From the NCBI GenBank assembly GCA_964618895.1, contig CAZUDO010000041.1, positions 1 to 64,000 of the forward strand: a stretch of DNA of 64,000 bases. Direction: 5' to 3'. The stretch comes from CAZUDO01 sp964618895 (lineage in GTDB: Bacteria > Desulfobacterota > Binatia > DP-6). Below the pieces are notes generated by a model that ran no database searches, was not told the DNA's origin, and saw only the letters and a list, made by a program, of their open reading frames with translations. The position numbers and the translations under genes are program-made. Shown here in pieces: positions 33,115 through 41,284 of the stretch. Position 1 is the first letter of the stretch. Every line of letters begins with the position of its first letter.

Positions 33115-33498
33115 ATGAGCGAGCAGGTGGAGCGGCCGCACGCCGGCTGGTGGGTGGCGATCGGGGGTGGCCTCGGCCTCACGTACGTGCTCGGGCTCTG
33201 GCCGGGCGCGCATGCGTGGTGGGTGGCGCACGTTACGCCCCTGCCGTCGTTGCCGGTCGTGCAGCTGATCGGCGTGCTGGCGGCGGCGACGCACCTCGCG
33301 GAGGCCCTCTACGCCCGCCGCCTGGCGCGGCGGATCGGCCGGGGGCGGACGGCGTCCGGATGGTTCTGGCAGACGCTCGCGCTCGGGTTTCCGTCGCTCC
33401 GCCTGCTGCGGCGCAGAGGCCGCGTCGGGTGCGGGGGCGGGGTTGTGACGGGCGCCCGCGGCGCGCTATCGGTTGGCCGGAGGTATCGATCGCGATGA
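33115..33498 (+). CDS. Small membrane protein, DUF4499/TMEM254-like
   Basis: A 127-residue protein with helices GWWVAIGGGLGLTYVLGLWP and LPVVQLIGVLAAATHLAEAL. The signature LAEALYARRLARRIGR then GRTASGWFWQTLALGFPSLR is that of the DUF4499/TMEM254 family, whose role is unknown. The last 25 residues are Gly/Arg-rich and may lie beyond the conserved domain. Its TGA overlaps the ATG of the next gene (ATGA), so the two are translationally coupled. Confidence 0.7.
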   Translation: MSEQVERPHAGWWVAIGGGLGLTYVLGLWPGAHAWWVAHVTPLPSLPVVQLIGVLAAATHLAEALYARRLARRIGRGRTASGWFWQTLALGFPSLRLLRRRGRVGCGGGVVTGARGALSVGRRYRSR

Positions 33499-33743
33499 GT
33501 GATGCTCCGTACGTCGTGCAGAAGGTCGACTGGTATCAGCTGCGGGCCCCGGACGGGCACGCCTTCTTCGTGATGGTGGCGAGCCTGCCGAACGGCTTCT
33601 ACACCGCGGTGCCGTGCGTGGTGTCGATGACGCTCGCCGACCACAGCCTGATGGCGCTCGCCGCCACGCCGGAGGAGGCGCTGGCGCAACTGCAGACGAC
33701 GCTCGGGGGGAAGTCGCGAGAGGAGTTGTTTCCGGGGGGGTAG
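33495..33743 (+). CDS. Uncharacterised small protein coupled to the DUF4499-like gene
   Basis: An 82-residue product: YVVQKVDWYQLRAPDGHAFF then VMVASLPNGFYTAVPCVVSM. It has beta-rich character and a helical end (TPEEALAQLQTTLGGKSREE). No known domain is seen. The ATG at 33495 overlaps the upstream stop by four bases. It converges on the thiolase gene 41 bases away. Function unknown. Confidence 0.5.
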   Translation: MSDAPYVVQKVDWYQLRAPDGHAFFVMVASLPNGFYTAVPCVVSMTLADHSLMALAATPEEALAQLQTTLGGKSREELFPGG

Positions 33744-33784
33744 GAGGGGAGGTTGCGTGGCGGCGGGTGTGCCGTCGCGCCGCG

Positions 33785-34963
33785 TCACCCCGCCCGCTCG
33801 ATCACCATCGCCACCGCCTCCCCGCCGCCGAGACACAGCGTCGCCAACCCGCGCCGGAGCCCGCGCTGCTCGAGCGCGTGCAACAGCGTCACCAGGACGC
33901 GCGCGCCGCTGGCGCCGATGGGGTGGCCCAGCGCGATCGCCCCGCCGTGCACGTTGACGCGCGCCGGGTCGAGGCCGAGCACGTCGATGGCGGCGAGCAC
34001 GACCACTGCGAACGCCTCGTTGATCTCGAACAGGTCGATATCGCCGGTGCTGAGCCGCGCGCGCTCGAGGACCCGCCGCACGGCGTCCACCGGCGCGATC
34101 GGGAACTCGGCCGGCTCCCGGCCGGCGGTGGCGGAGGCCACGATGCGGGCCCGCGGCGCGAGGCCGTGGCGAACGAGGGCGGCCTCGCTCGCGACCACCA
34201 GCGCGGCGGCCCCGTCGGCGATGGTGGACGCGTTGGCGGCGGTGATCGTGCCATCGGGTTCGAAGGCGGGGCGGAGCTGGCCCATGCGTGCGAAGTCGGC
34301 GCGCGCCGGGCCTTCGTCGGTGTCGACCGTCACCGGCGACCCGCTGCGGCCGGGTACCTCGACGGGCACGATCTCGTCGCGGAACCCGCCCGTGGCGATC
34401 GTCGCCTGCGCGCGGCGATAACTCTCCGCCGCGAAGCCGTCCTGCGCGGCGCGGGAGATCGCACGCTCCCGCGCGCAGCGTTCGGCGGCGTTGCCCATGT
34501 GGAAGTCGTGGTAGGGGTCCCACAGGCCGTCGACGAGCATGGCGTCGAGGACCGGCCCGTGGCCCAGGCGATGCCCGAAACGCGCACGCGGTAGCAGATG
34601 GGGAGCACGCGACATGCTCTCCATGCCGCCGGCGACGATCACGTCCGCCTCGCCGAGGCGGATCGCCTGCGCCGCCAGCACGACCGCCATGAGCCCCGAG
34701 CCGCACACCTTGTTGACGGTGAGCGCCCCGTGCGTCGGTGGCAGGCCGGCGCCGAGACCGGCTTGACGCGCCGGTGCCTGGCCGAGGCCGGCCGCGATCA
34801 CGTTGCCCATGATCACCTGTTCGACGGCGTCGGCCGGGAGGCGTGCGCGCGCGACCGCGGCACGGACGGTCAACGCACCGAGTGCCGGGGCCGGGAGGGC
34901 GGCGAGCGCGCCGCCGAAACCGCCGATCGGCGTCCGGGCCGAGCTCACCAGCCAGGCGGTCAT
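33785..34963 (-). CDS. Thiolase (acetyl-CoA C-acetyltransferase family)
   Basis: A 392-residue thiolase. The nucleophilic C87 lies in TVNKVCGSGLMAV. NEAFAVVVLAAI, the His of GGAIALGHPIGASGAR and the C-terminal Cys motif TLCLGGGEAVAMVIER complete the active site. VNKVCGSG is the signature of the degradative/biosynthetic acetoacetyl-CoA group. It either cleaves 3-ketoacyl-CoA or condenses two acetyl-CoA. The ATG at 34963 begins the conserved MTAWLVSSARTPIGGFGG. It is 13 bases downstream of the FAD-reductase gene, hence in the same operon. Confidence 0.92.
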   Translation of the reverse strand: MTAWLVSSARTPIGGFGGALAALPAPALGALTVRAAVARARLPADAVEQVIMGNVIAAGLGQAPARQAGLGAGLPPTHGALTVNKVCGSGLMAVVLAAQAIRLGEADVIVAGGMESMSRAPHLLPRARFGHRLGHGPVLDAMLVDGLWDPYHDFHMGNAAERCARERAISRAAQDGFAAESYRRAQATIATGGFRDEIVPVEVPGRSGSPVTVDTDEGPARADFARMGQLRPAFEPDGTITAANASTIADGAAALVVASEAALVRHGLAPRARIVASATAGREPAEFPIAPVDAVRRVLERARLSTGDIDLFEINEAFAVVVLAAIDVLGLDPARVNVHGGAIALGHPIGASGARVLVTLLHALEQRGLRRGLATLCLGGGEAVAMVIERAG

Positions 34964-34976
34964 GCCCGGGCGCTGA

Positions 34977-36326
34977 TCATGCCAGGTCGGGGGGTGTGAC
35001 GCGCGCAAGCCAGGCGCGATAGTCGCCGGTGTAGCCCACCTGCTGCTGGCGGGCGCGGACGCGAGCCAGGAGCGCGTCGACCTGGGGCGGGGCGAGCGGC
35101 GGACGACCGCGGACGAAGTCGGCGAGCTGCGCACCGGCCGTGCGCGCGTCGGTGGTGCTTGCTGCCAGCAGGCCCTCCTCGCCGTCGTGGCCGTCCAGGC
35201 CGAGGAAGCGCTCGATCACGTGGCTGGTGACGCTGATCGAGTGCTTGCGTGAGACGGCGATGTTCCCCTTGCCGGTGACGACGTTGCCGGCACTGAAGAC
35301 GGTGTCGTAGCCCTCGAGACGGCCGAGTTCGGAATCGACGTATCGATAGAGCACGTCGTTCTGGGTGATGCCGGGCATGGGCTCCGGCACGCTGCCGATC
35401 GAGCTCACCACCAGCGGGGCGCGCACGTCCTCGACCTCGCCCGCCACCGGCAGCGCGCGACCGCCTTCGACACGCGTGTGCTGGAAGCGGAGCCCCACCA
35501 GGCGGTCGCCCTCGGTCAGGAGGCCGACCGGCACCATGAGCGGGCGCACGGCGAAGCAGTACTTCTGCATCGCCTTCTCCAGGATGCGCCGGCGGGTGGC
35601 CTCGAACTTCTGCGTGCGGGCGGCGTCGGCGCCCTCGGGTACCTCGGCGAGCGGCATGTCTTCGATGCGGCGGCGGTAGAAGAGGGTGGCGCCCTCGAGG
35701 CCGAGGCCCTCCCGGGTGAGCTTGTGGTGAGCGAGCGCGGCCGGGATACCCTCGTGCTCCAGGTGGAGCATGTCCTCCTGGATACCGCGTGCGGCGAGCG
35801 CGGCGCGGACGGTCTCCAGCTGCAGGACCTTGAGCACGTCGATCGACGCCAGGCCGCCGCCGACCACGACGGCGCCGTCGGCGACGGTGTAGCGCGGGCC
35901 GTCGTAGGCGCGCTCGGGGAAGTGGTTGAACCAGTAGACGAACGGGTTCTGGTAGACGAGCCCCTTCCCGACGTAACGGTCGGCGCCCTCGACCGGGAAC
36001 GGCCGATCGCGCCACGCGCCGTGGGCGAGGAGCACGGCGCTGAAGCCCCAGCCGGTGGCGAGCTCCGGGAAGTCGATGTCGCGGCCGATCTTGGTGAGCG
36101 GTACGAAGTGCACCTCGGGCCGCGCGAGGCGCTGATTGATGGTCTCGTACTCCTTCTGCCGCAGCTTCACGTGCCAGCGCGGCAGGCCGTCCTCGATCTT
36201 GCCGTACGGGCGCGGGTTCTGTTCGAACACCACCGACGCGATCTCGCGCTCGGCGAGAAGACCCGCCGCCTCGGCGCCGGCGGTCGCGCCGCCGACGATG
36301 GCTACCACTGCACGGGGAGCACCCAC
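34977..36326 (-). CDS. FAD-dependent pyridine-nucleotide oxidoreductase (ferredoxin-NADP reductase-like)
   Basis: A 449-residue flavoprotein of the FprA/adrenodoxin-reductase-like type. The FAD-binding start is VVAIVGGATAGAEAAGLLAE; the usual GxGxxG is GGATAG. VVFEQNPRPYGKIEDGLPRW corresponds to the FprA GLVRYGVAPDH region. The second Rossmann motif is AVVVGGGLASIDVLKVLQL. SSIGSVPEPMPG and VFSAGNVVTGKGNIAVSRKH follow near the FAD end. It would pass electrons between NAD(P)H and a ferredoxin or similar carrier. The start is a GTG at 36326. It is the first gene of an operon with the thiolase. No ferredoxin gene is adjacent. Confidence 0.75.
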   Translation of the reverse strand: MGAPRAVVAIVGGATAGAEAAGLLAEREIASVVFEQNPRPYGKIEDGLPRWHVKLRQKEYETINQRLARPEVHFVPLTKIGRDIDFPELATGWGFSAVLLAHGAWRDRPFPVEGADRYVGKGLVYQNPFVYWFNHFPERAYDGPRYTVADGAVVVGGGLASIDVLKVLQLETVRAALAARGIQEDMLHLEHEGIPAALAHHKLTREGLGLEGATLFYRRRIEDMPLAEVPEGADAARTQKFEATRRRILEKAMQKYCFAVRPLMVPVGLLTEGDRLVGLRFQHTRVEGGRALPVAGEVEDVRAPLVVSSIGSVPEPMPGITQNDVLYRYVDSELGRLEGYDTVFSAGNVVTGKGNIAVSRKHSISVTSHVIERFLGLDGHDGEEGLLAASTTDARTAGAQLADFVRGRPPLAPPQVDALLARVRARQQQVGYTGDYRAWLARVTPPDLA

Positions 36327-36374
36327 GGGAGGCGGATATTAGCCCGAATGTCCCTGTCGTTCTCAAGCGCCCGG

Positions 36375-36395
36375 AGCCACCCCGCAGGGGCCTTG
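36375..36395. promoter_or_regulatory. Hairpin in the divergent spacer before the Cys-rich gene
   Basis: CCCCGCA and TGCGGGG form a 7-bp stem in the 262-base spacer (36327-36588) between two divergent genes. The spacer holds no supported ORF. Promoters for both genes must lie here, but no clear -35/-10 pair is visible. Confidence 0.25.
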
Positions 36396-36588
36396 CGGGG
36401 TTGGCCAGAAGGCGCTGTGGCAGGTGGGGGCCGGTAGGCCGTGCGCCCTGCGGCGGCAGCCGCGGGGGGAGTCGTGCAGGCGGATCAGTCTGGCGTCCGC
36501 GCCAGGGAAGGGCGGCACGGACGCCGGACGGGCCCCGCATGGTTGCTCGTGATCTCGCGGTACGCCGCTTGCTGCCTCGCCTCCGTCC

Positions 36589-39500
36589 ATGCAGCACACG
36601 GGAGGATCAGCACGGCCGACCCGGTCGGTCGGTGCGGTGGCATCCGCCAGGCGACTCGCCTGTGCGTCGGCGGTAGCCTTCAGGCGACTCGCCTGTGCGT
36701 TGACGGTAGCGTTGGCACTCGCGGCCGGCTCGAGCGCGTGGGCCTTCACCTGCCGCTCGGACGCCGAGTGCAGCTTCTTCAGCCCGTGTAGCATCGACGT
36801 GTGCGCGCCCGGGACCCCGGGGGCGGGGCCCGACGGCTGCAAGCACACGGCCGTGGCCAACGGCACGCCGTGCGACGACGGCAATCAGTGCTCGCTCGAC
36901 GACACCTGTCAGGCGGGCTGGTGCATTGGCGGCCTCGAGCTCCCGGCGGGCAGCGCCTGCGACGACGGCGATCCCTGTACCCTCAACGACACCTGTCTCG
37001 ACGGCTTCTGCGGCGGGGCCCCCCAGGCCGACGGGACGCCGTGCGACGACGCCAACCCGTGCACCGCCAACGACACCTGTCAGGAGGGCGCCTGCGTCGC
37101 CGACATCCTCGACGGGACGCCGTGCGACGACGGCAACCTCTGTACCGGGAGCGACCACTGCGAAGCCGGTAGCTGTACGGGCGAAACCCAGATCCTGCAC
37201 AACGCGCCCTGCGATGACCTGAACCCGTGCACTGCCAACGACGTCTGTTCCTTCGGCTTCTGTCTCGGCGAGCCGCAGGCCGACGAGGCGCCCTGCGACG
37301 ACGCCAACCCGTGCACGACCGGCGATGTGTGCTTCGACGAAGAGTGCGGCGGGACGGCGGTTCCCGACGGCGTCGCCTGCGACGACGCCAACACCTGCAC
37401 GGGGGGCGACGTGTGCGACAGCGGCGTGTGTGTCGGTGATACCGAGCCCCTGGTCGGCGCCACCTGCGAGGACGGGAACAGCTGCACCGTCGACGACACC
37501 TGCTTCGAGGGCTTCTGCGGCGGCGACTTCCGCGCCGACGGCTCGACCTGCGACGACGGCAACCCATGCACCGTGAACGACAGCTGCAGCAACGGCTTCT
37601 GTGCCGGCCAGCAGCAGCCCGATGGCGCGTCGTGCGACGACGGCAACCCATGCACCGCCACCGACACCTGTCACCAGGGCGCGTGCACCAGCGGGCCCGT
37701 GGCCGTGGCAGGCACCCTGTGCGTCGAAGACGACAACGTGTGCACGGTTGACGTGTGCGACGGCGGCGGGGCGTGCGTCCACCTGCCCGCCAACATGGGT
37801 ACGGTGTGCCGTGCGGCGGTCGGATCGTGTGACCAGGAGGAGACCTGCACCGGCGCGAGCCCCTTCTGCCCGCCCGACGGGCTGAAGAATGGCAGCAGCG
37901 TGTGCCGCCCGGCCGTGGGGCCGTGCGACGCGCCCGAGGCCTGCACCGGCGCGAGCACGGCGTGTCCCGCGGACGCCCGCAGCCACGGTGTGTGCCGCCC
38001 GGCCGCTAGCGAGTGCGACGTGGCCGAGACGTGCGACGGTGTCTCGATCGACTGTCCGGCCGACGCCGTCCAGGCGAGCGGGCTCGTGTGCCGGCCGGCG
38101 ACCGCGGTGTGCGACGTGGTCGAGACGTGCACGGGGACGAGCGCGAGCTGTCCCGTCGATGCCTTCCAGCCCTCCACCGTGTCGTGCCGGACCCCCGCCG
38201 GCCCGTGCGATGCCGCCGAGAGCTGCAGCGGGACGAGCGCCAGCTGCCCCGCCGATGCGTTCCAGCCCACCACCGTCGAGTGCCGTGCAGCCGCCGGACC
38301 ATGTGACGTGGCCGAGACCTGCACCGGCGGCGGGCCAGCGTGCCCGGCGGACAGCAAGAGCACGGCGGTCTGCCGTCCGGCCGCCGGCCCGTGCGACGTG
38401 GCCGAGAGCTGCGACGGGGTGGCGACCAGCTGTCCCGGCGACGCGCGCCAGCCGAACGGCTCCACGTGCCGCCCTGCCGCGAGCGCGTGTGACGTGGTCG
38501 AGCTGTGCGACGGGACCAGTGTCGCCTGCCCGGATGATGCCGTCCGGCCTTCGACCGTGGTGTGCCGTCCGGCGGCCGGCCCGTGTGACGTGGCGGAGAG
38601 CTGCACCGGCACGAGCGAGGACTGTCCGGCGGATGCGTTCCAGCCGTCGACGGTCGAGTGCCACGCCGCGGCGGGTGCGTGCGATGTGGCCGAGTCGTGT
38701 ACCGGCGACGACGCGGCGTGCCCGGCCGACGGCTTCCAGGCGAGCACCGTGGTCTGTCGCGCCGCCGCCGGCGGCTGTGACGTGGCCGAGACGTGTACGG
38801 GCACGAACGCCGCCTGCCCGGCGGACGTGAGGAGCACGGCGGTGTGTCGCCCGAGCGCGGGCGCGTGCGACGTGGCCGAGTCGTGTGACGGGTCGTCGTT
38901 CGACTGCCCCGCGGACGGGTTCGCGGCGAGCACGGTCGAGTGCCGTGCCGCCGGTGGCCCCTGTGACGTGGCGGAGCACTGCACGGGCTCGGGCCCGACC
39001 TGCCCGGGCGATGGCTTCCAGGCGAGCACGGTCGTGTGCCGGCCTGCTGCCGGGGCCTGCGACCTGGCCGAGCGCTGCACCGGCAGCGGTGCCGACTGTC
39101 CGGCGGATACGAAGAGCACGGCGGTGTGCCGCCCGAGCGCCGGCATGTGCGACGTGGTCGAGGCGTGCGACGGGTCGTCGGCCGACTGCCCCGCTGACGC
39201 GTTCGCGGCGACCACAGTGATCTGTCGCGCTGCGGTCGGGGTGTGCGATGCCGCCGAGTCGTGCACGGGGGCGAGCGCCGGCTGCCCAGCGGACCTGGCA
39301 AAGGCCGCCGGCGAGGTATGCCGTTCGGCGACCGGGGCCTGCGATCTTGCCGAGACGTGCGACGGACGCGACATGGGCTGCCCGGCCGATGCCTTCAAGG
39401 CGTCCGCCGTCGTCTGTCGCCCCGCGAGCGGTCTCTGCGACCTGGCCGAGACCTGCCCCGGGACCGGGCCCGCGTGCCCGGGCGACGGCTTCAAGCCGAG

Positions 39501-40455
39501 CGGTCTCGAGTGCCGCGCGTCGTCCGGCGTGTGCGACCTGGCCGAGGCCTGCACCGGCTCGGGCGCGTTCTGCCCCGCCGACCGCAAGAGCACGGGCGTC
39601 TGCCGCCCGGCCGCCGGCGCCTGCGACCTGGCCGAGCGCTGTGATGGCGAAGAGGACGACTGCCCGTCCGACCTAGTGGCGGGCAGCACCGTAATCTGCC
39701 GGCCGGCGACCGGTTCCTGCGACGTGACCGAGACCTGCACCGGGACCGGTCCTTCGTGTCCGGCCGACGCCATGCAGTCGAGCACCGCCGTGTGTCGGGC
39801 CGCCGCCGGGCCGTGCGACGCGTCCGAGACGTGCACCGGACGGAGCATTGCCTGTCCCGTGAACGCGTTCCGGCCCTCGACCGTCACCTGTCGCGCGGCC
39901 GCTGGGGCGTGCGATCTGGCCGAGACCTGCACCGGGTCGAGCGCCGCGTGCCCGACCGACGCTAGGAGCACCGCCGTGTGCCGCCGCGCCGCGGGCCCCT
40001 GTGACGTGGCCGAGCAGTGCACCGGCAATGCCAACGACTGCCCTGCCGACGGCTTCGCGGCGGCCGGCACGGTGTGCCGGGCCGCCGAGGACACGTGCGA
40101 AGAATCGGCGACCTGCGCCGGCAGCGAGGCGTCCTGCCCCGCGCCGGCGGAGAAGACGGGCATGGACGCCGTCACCTGTGCCTTCGCGCGCAGCCTGTCG
40201 CCGCAGGCCTGCAGCGGGGCGGCCGTCCCGCCGACGCTCGGGAAGCTGTTCGCGAAGGCCCGTGCGGCGGTCGAGCGCAGCGTGAGCGCCAGCCCCGCGG
40301 CGCGGAAGAAACTCTTGAAGCAGGCGGTCGCGGCGCTCCGCAAGGCGAGCAAGCTGGTCGACAAGGCCGCCCGCAAGGGCCGGCCCCCGCTCCCGGCCGC
40401 CTGCGCCGACGCGCTGCGCGACCTGGTCGGCGACGCGCTCGGTCGCGTATCGTAG
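36589..40455 (+). CDS. Giant secreted cysteine-rich repeat protein
   Basis: A 1288-residue protein. Signal region: ARRLACASAVAFRRLACALT then VALALAAGSSAWA, in which an 11-residue unit is duplicated. Residues of roughly 50-400 hold ten repeats of C-D-D-x-N-x-C-T-x-x-D-x-C-x-x-G-x-C. Residues of roughly 410-1180 hold 25 repeats of about 30 residues, consensus VCRPAAGPCDVAETCTGTSA then CPADAFQ, alternating longer and shorter linkers. The last 95 residues form a Cys-flanked helical bundle (ARKKLLKQAVAALRKASKLV). Each repeat has four Cys, implying a rod of disulfide knots outside the cell, possibly an adhesin or appendage. The start is uncertain: ATG 36589 lacks a ribosome site, and GTG 36637 would also keep the signal. 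Confidence 0.8.
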   Translation: MQHTGGSARPTRSVGAVASARRLACASAVAFRRLACALTVALALAAGSSAWAFTCRSDAECSFFSPCSIDVCAPGTPGAGPDGCKHTAVANGTPCDDGNQCSLDDTCQAGWCIGGLELPAGSACDDGDPCTLNDTCLDGFCGGAPQADGTPCDDANPCTANDTCQEGACVADILDGTPCDDGNLCTGSDHCEAGSCTGETQILHNAPCDDLNPCTANDVCSFGFCLGEPQADEAPCDDANPCTTGDVCFDEECGGTAVPDGVACDDANTCTGGDVCDSGVCVGDTEPLVGATCEDGNSCTVDDTCFEGFCGGDFRADGSTCDDGNPCTVNDSCSNGFCAGQQQPDGASCDDGNPCTATDTCHQGACTSGPVAVAGTLCVEDDNVCTVDVCDGGGACVHLPANMGTVCRAAVGSCDQEETCTGASPFCPPDGLKNGSSVCRPAVGPCDAPEACTGASTACPADARSHGVCRPAASECDVAETCDGVSIDCPADAVQASGLVCRPATAVCDVVETCTGTSASCPVDAFQPSTVSCRTPAGPCDAAESCSGTSASCPADAFQPTTVECRAAAGPCDVAETCTGGGPACPADSKSTAVCRPAAGPCDVAESCDGVATSCPGDARQPNGSTCRPAASACDVVELCDGTSVACPDDAVRPSTVVCRPAAGPCDVAESCTGTSEDCPADAFQPSTVECHAAAGACDVAESCTGDDAACPADGFQASTVVCRAAAGGCDVAETCTGTNAACPADVRSTAVCRPSAGACDVAESCDGSSFDCPADGFAASTVECRAAGGPCDVAEHCTGSGPTCPGDGFQASTVVCRPAAGACDLAERCTGSGADCPADTKSTAVCRPSAGMCDVVEACDGSSADCPADAFAATTVICRAAVGVCDAAESCTGASAGCPADLAKAAGEVCRSATGACDLAETCDGRDMGCPADAFKASAVVCRPASGLCDLAETCPGTGPACPGDGFKPSGLECRASSGVCDLAEACTGSGAFCPADRKSTGVCRPAAGACDLAERCDGEEDDCPSDLVAGSTVICRPATGSCDVTETCTGTGPSCPADAMQSSTAVCRAAAGPCDASETCTGRSIACPVNAFRPSTVTCRAAAGACDLAETCTGSSAACPTDARSTAVCRRAAGPCDVAEQCTGNANDCPADGFAAAGTVCRAAEDTCEESATCAGSEASCPAPAEKTGMDAVTCAFARSLSPQACSGAAVPPTLGKLFAKARAAVERSVSASPAARKKLLKQAVAALRKASKLVDKAARKGRPPLPAACADALRDLVGDALGRVS
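36648..36713 (+). repeat. 33-bp tandem duplication inside the signal peptide
   Basis: CAGGCGACTCGCCTGTGCGT occurs at 36648-36667 and 36681-36700. The period is exactly 33 bp (11 codons), so the frame is kept and the peptide unit RRLACASAVAF / RRLACALTVAL is doubled. The 10 bases after each copy are similar but diverged. The palindromic GGCGACTCGCC in each unit may have favoured slippage. Confidence 0.85.
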
Positions 40456-40546
40456 CGACCCGAGACCTTGTCTCGGGTCGGGGGCGAGGGTGTTGCGCGG
40501 GAGAGAAGGCGGAGGTCGTGCCGCGGCCGGCGGAGCCGGCGCGGCA
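40456..40546 (+). repeat. Two-hairpin repeat, family B copy 1, with terminator-like stem
   Basis: It starts directly after the stop of the Cys-rich gene. The first hairpin is CGACCCGAGAC-CTT-GTCTCGGGTCG, 11 perfect pairs at 40456-40480. A second GC hairpin (GCCGCGGCCGGC with GCCGGCGCGGC) ends at about 40545. The unit recurs in reverse orientation at 47115-47214. Both copies lie between the 3' ends of converging genes, which fits a bidirectional terminator or REP-like role. No ORF is seen to 40619. Confidence 0.75.
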
Positions 40547-40619
40547 AAGCGTGCAGGCAATACGGCGGAAGGCCCACATGCGGGGCGTCCACGATCGCCA
40601 GGGGTACATTAGCTAGATA

Positions 40620-41280
40620 TCAGCCGCCGGTCTCCCTCTGCAGGCGGGCGAGCCAGTCGGTGAGCGTGTCGCGGGTTGCCCGCCACAGGGTGGCGATCTC
40701 GTCGTCGCCGAGCTGCGTCGTCAGGCGGGTCGGCGACAGCCGGGCGCGATGCAGGATCTCGTCGGAGTAGGCGGTACCGATGCCGGCGAACAGGCGTGGG
40801 GTGAGCGCCCGCTTGAGCGTGTGGCGCTCGCGGGTGAGGGCCTCCCGGAACGTCGCCACGTTGGCCTCGAGCGGCTCGACGCCGCTGCGATCGTGGACGG
40901 CCAGCGCCGCCGTCCCGCGCACCGGATGCAGCGCGGCGCGCCGCTTCGTCCCGGCTTCGGTGAGGAGCAGGGGCGCCGGTCGGGAAGTCGAAAGCCGCCA
41001 GCCCGCGCTTGCCCGGGATCCTGGCGCGCGGCGGTCGCCAGTGGAGCCGGCCGGCGATCATGAGGTGTAGGACGACGAACGGTTCGTCCGCGAGCGCGAT
41101 CACGATGCGCTTGCCGAGGCGGCGGACGGAGCTGACGGGGCGGCCTTCGACTGCCGCCACCGGCGGATCGACCGAGCGCAGGAGGGACGGGCTCGCCAGG
41201 CGTACGTGGATCAGCGGGTGACCCACGATGCGCGGGGTCAGGCACTCGACGTACAGGGTGACGTCGGGGAGCTCGGGCAC
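40620..41280 (-). pseudogene. Formamidopyrimidine-DNA glycosylase-like gene with a frameshift
   Basis: The minus-strand start VPELPDVTLYVECL (GTG at 41280) gives the N-terminal Pro-Glu catalytic end of Fpg/Nei enzymes (PELP[ED]V). HLMIAGRLHW is the beta-clam Met/Arg region. After FDFPTGA the frame breaks at a four-base G run on plus (40970-40973); with one base fewer it continues LLLTEAGTKRRAALHPVRGT to the stop. The helix-two-turn-helix has LTPRLFAGIGTAYSDEILH. The C-terminal zinc finger found in most Fpg proteins is absent, and the repeat element begins where it would lie. A sequencing error is possible. It starts four bases after the subtilase stop. Confidence 0.75.
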
Positions 41281-41284
41281 GGGA

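Noticed and set aside
37800..40130. Regular DNA repeats that could suggest a CRISPR array
   Set aside because: Period is about 90-96 bp, imperfect, in frame and coding for Cys repeats; no identical short repeats with unique spacers.
37671..40592. 973-codon minus frame opposite the Cys-rich repeat gene
   Set aside because: Repetitive Ser/His/Ala shadow of the tandem Cys repeats.
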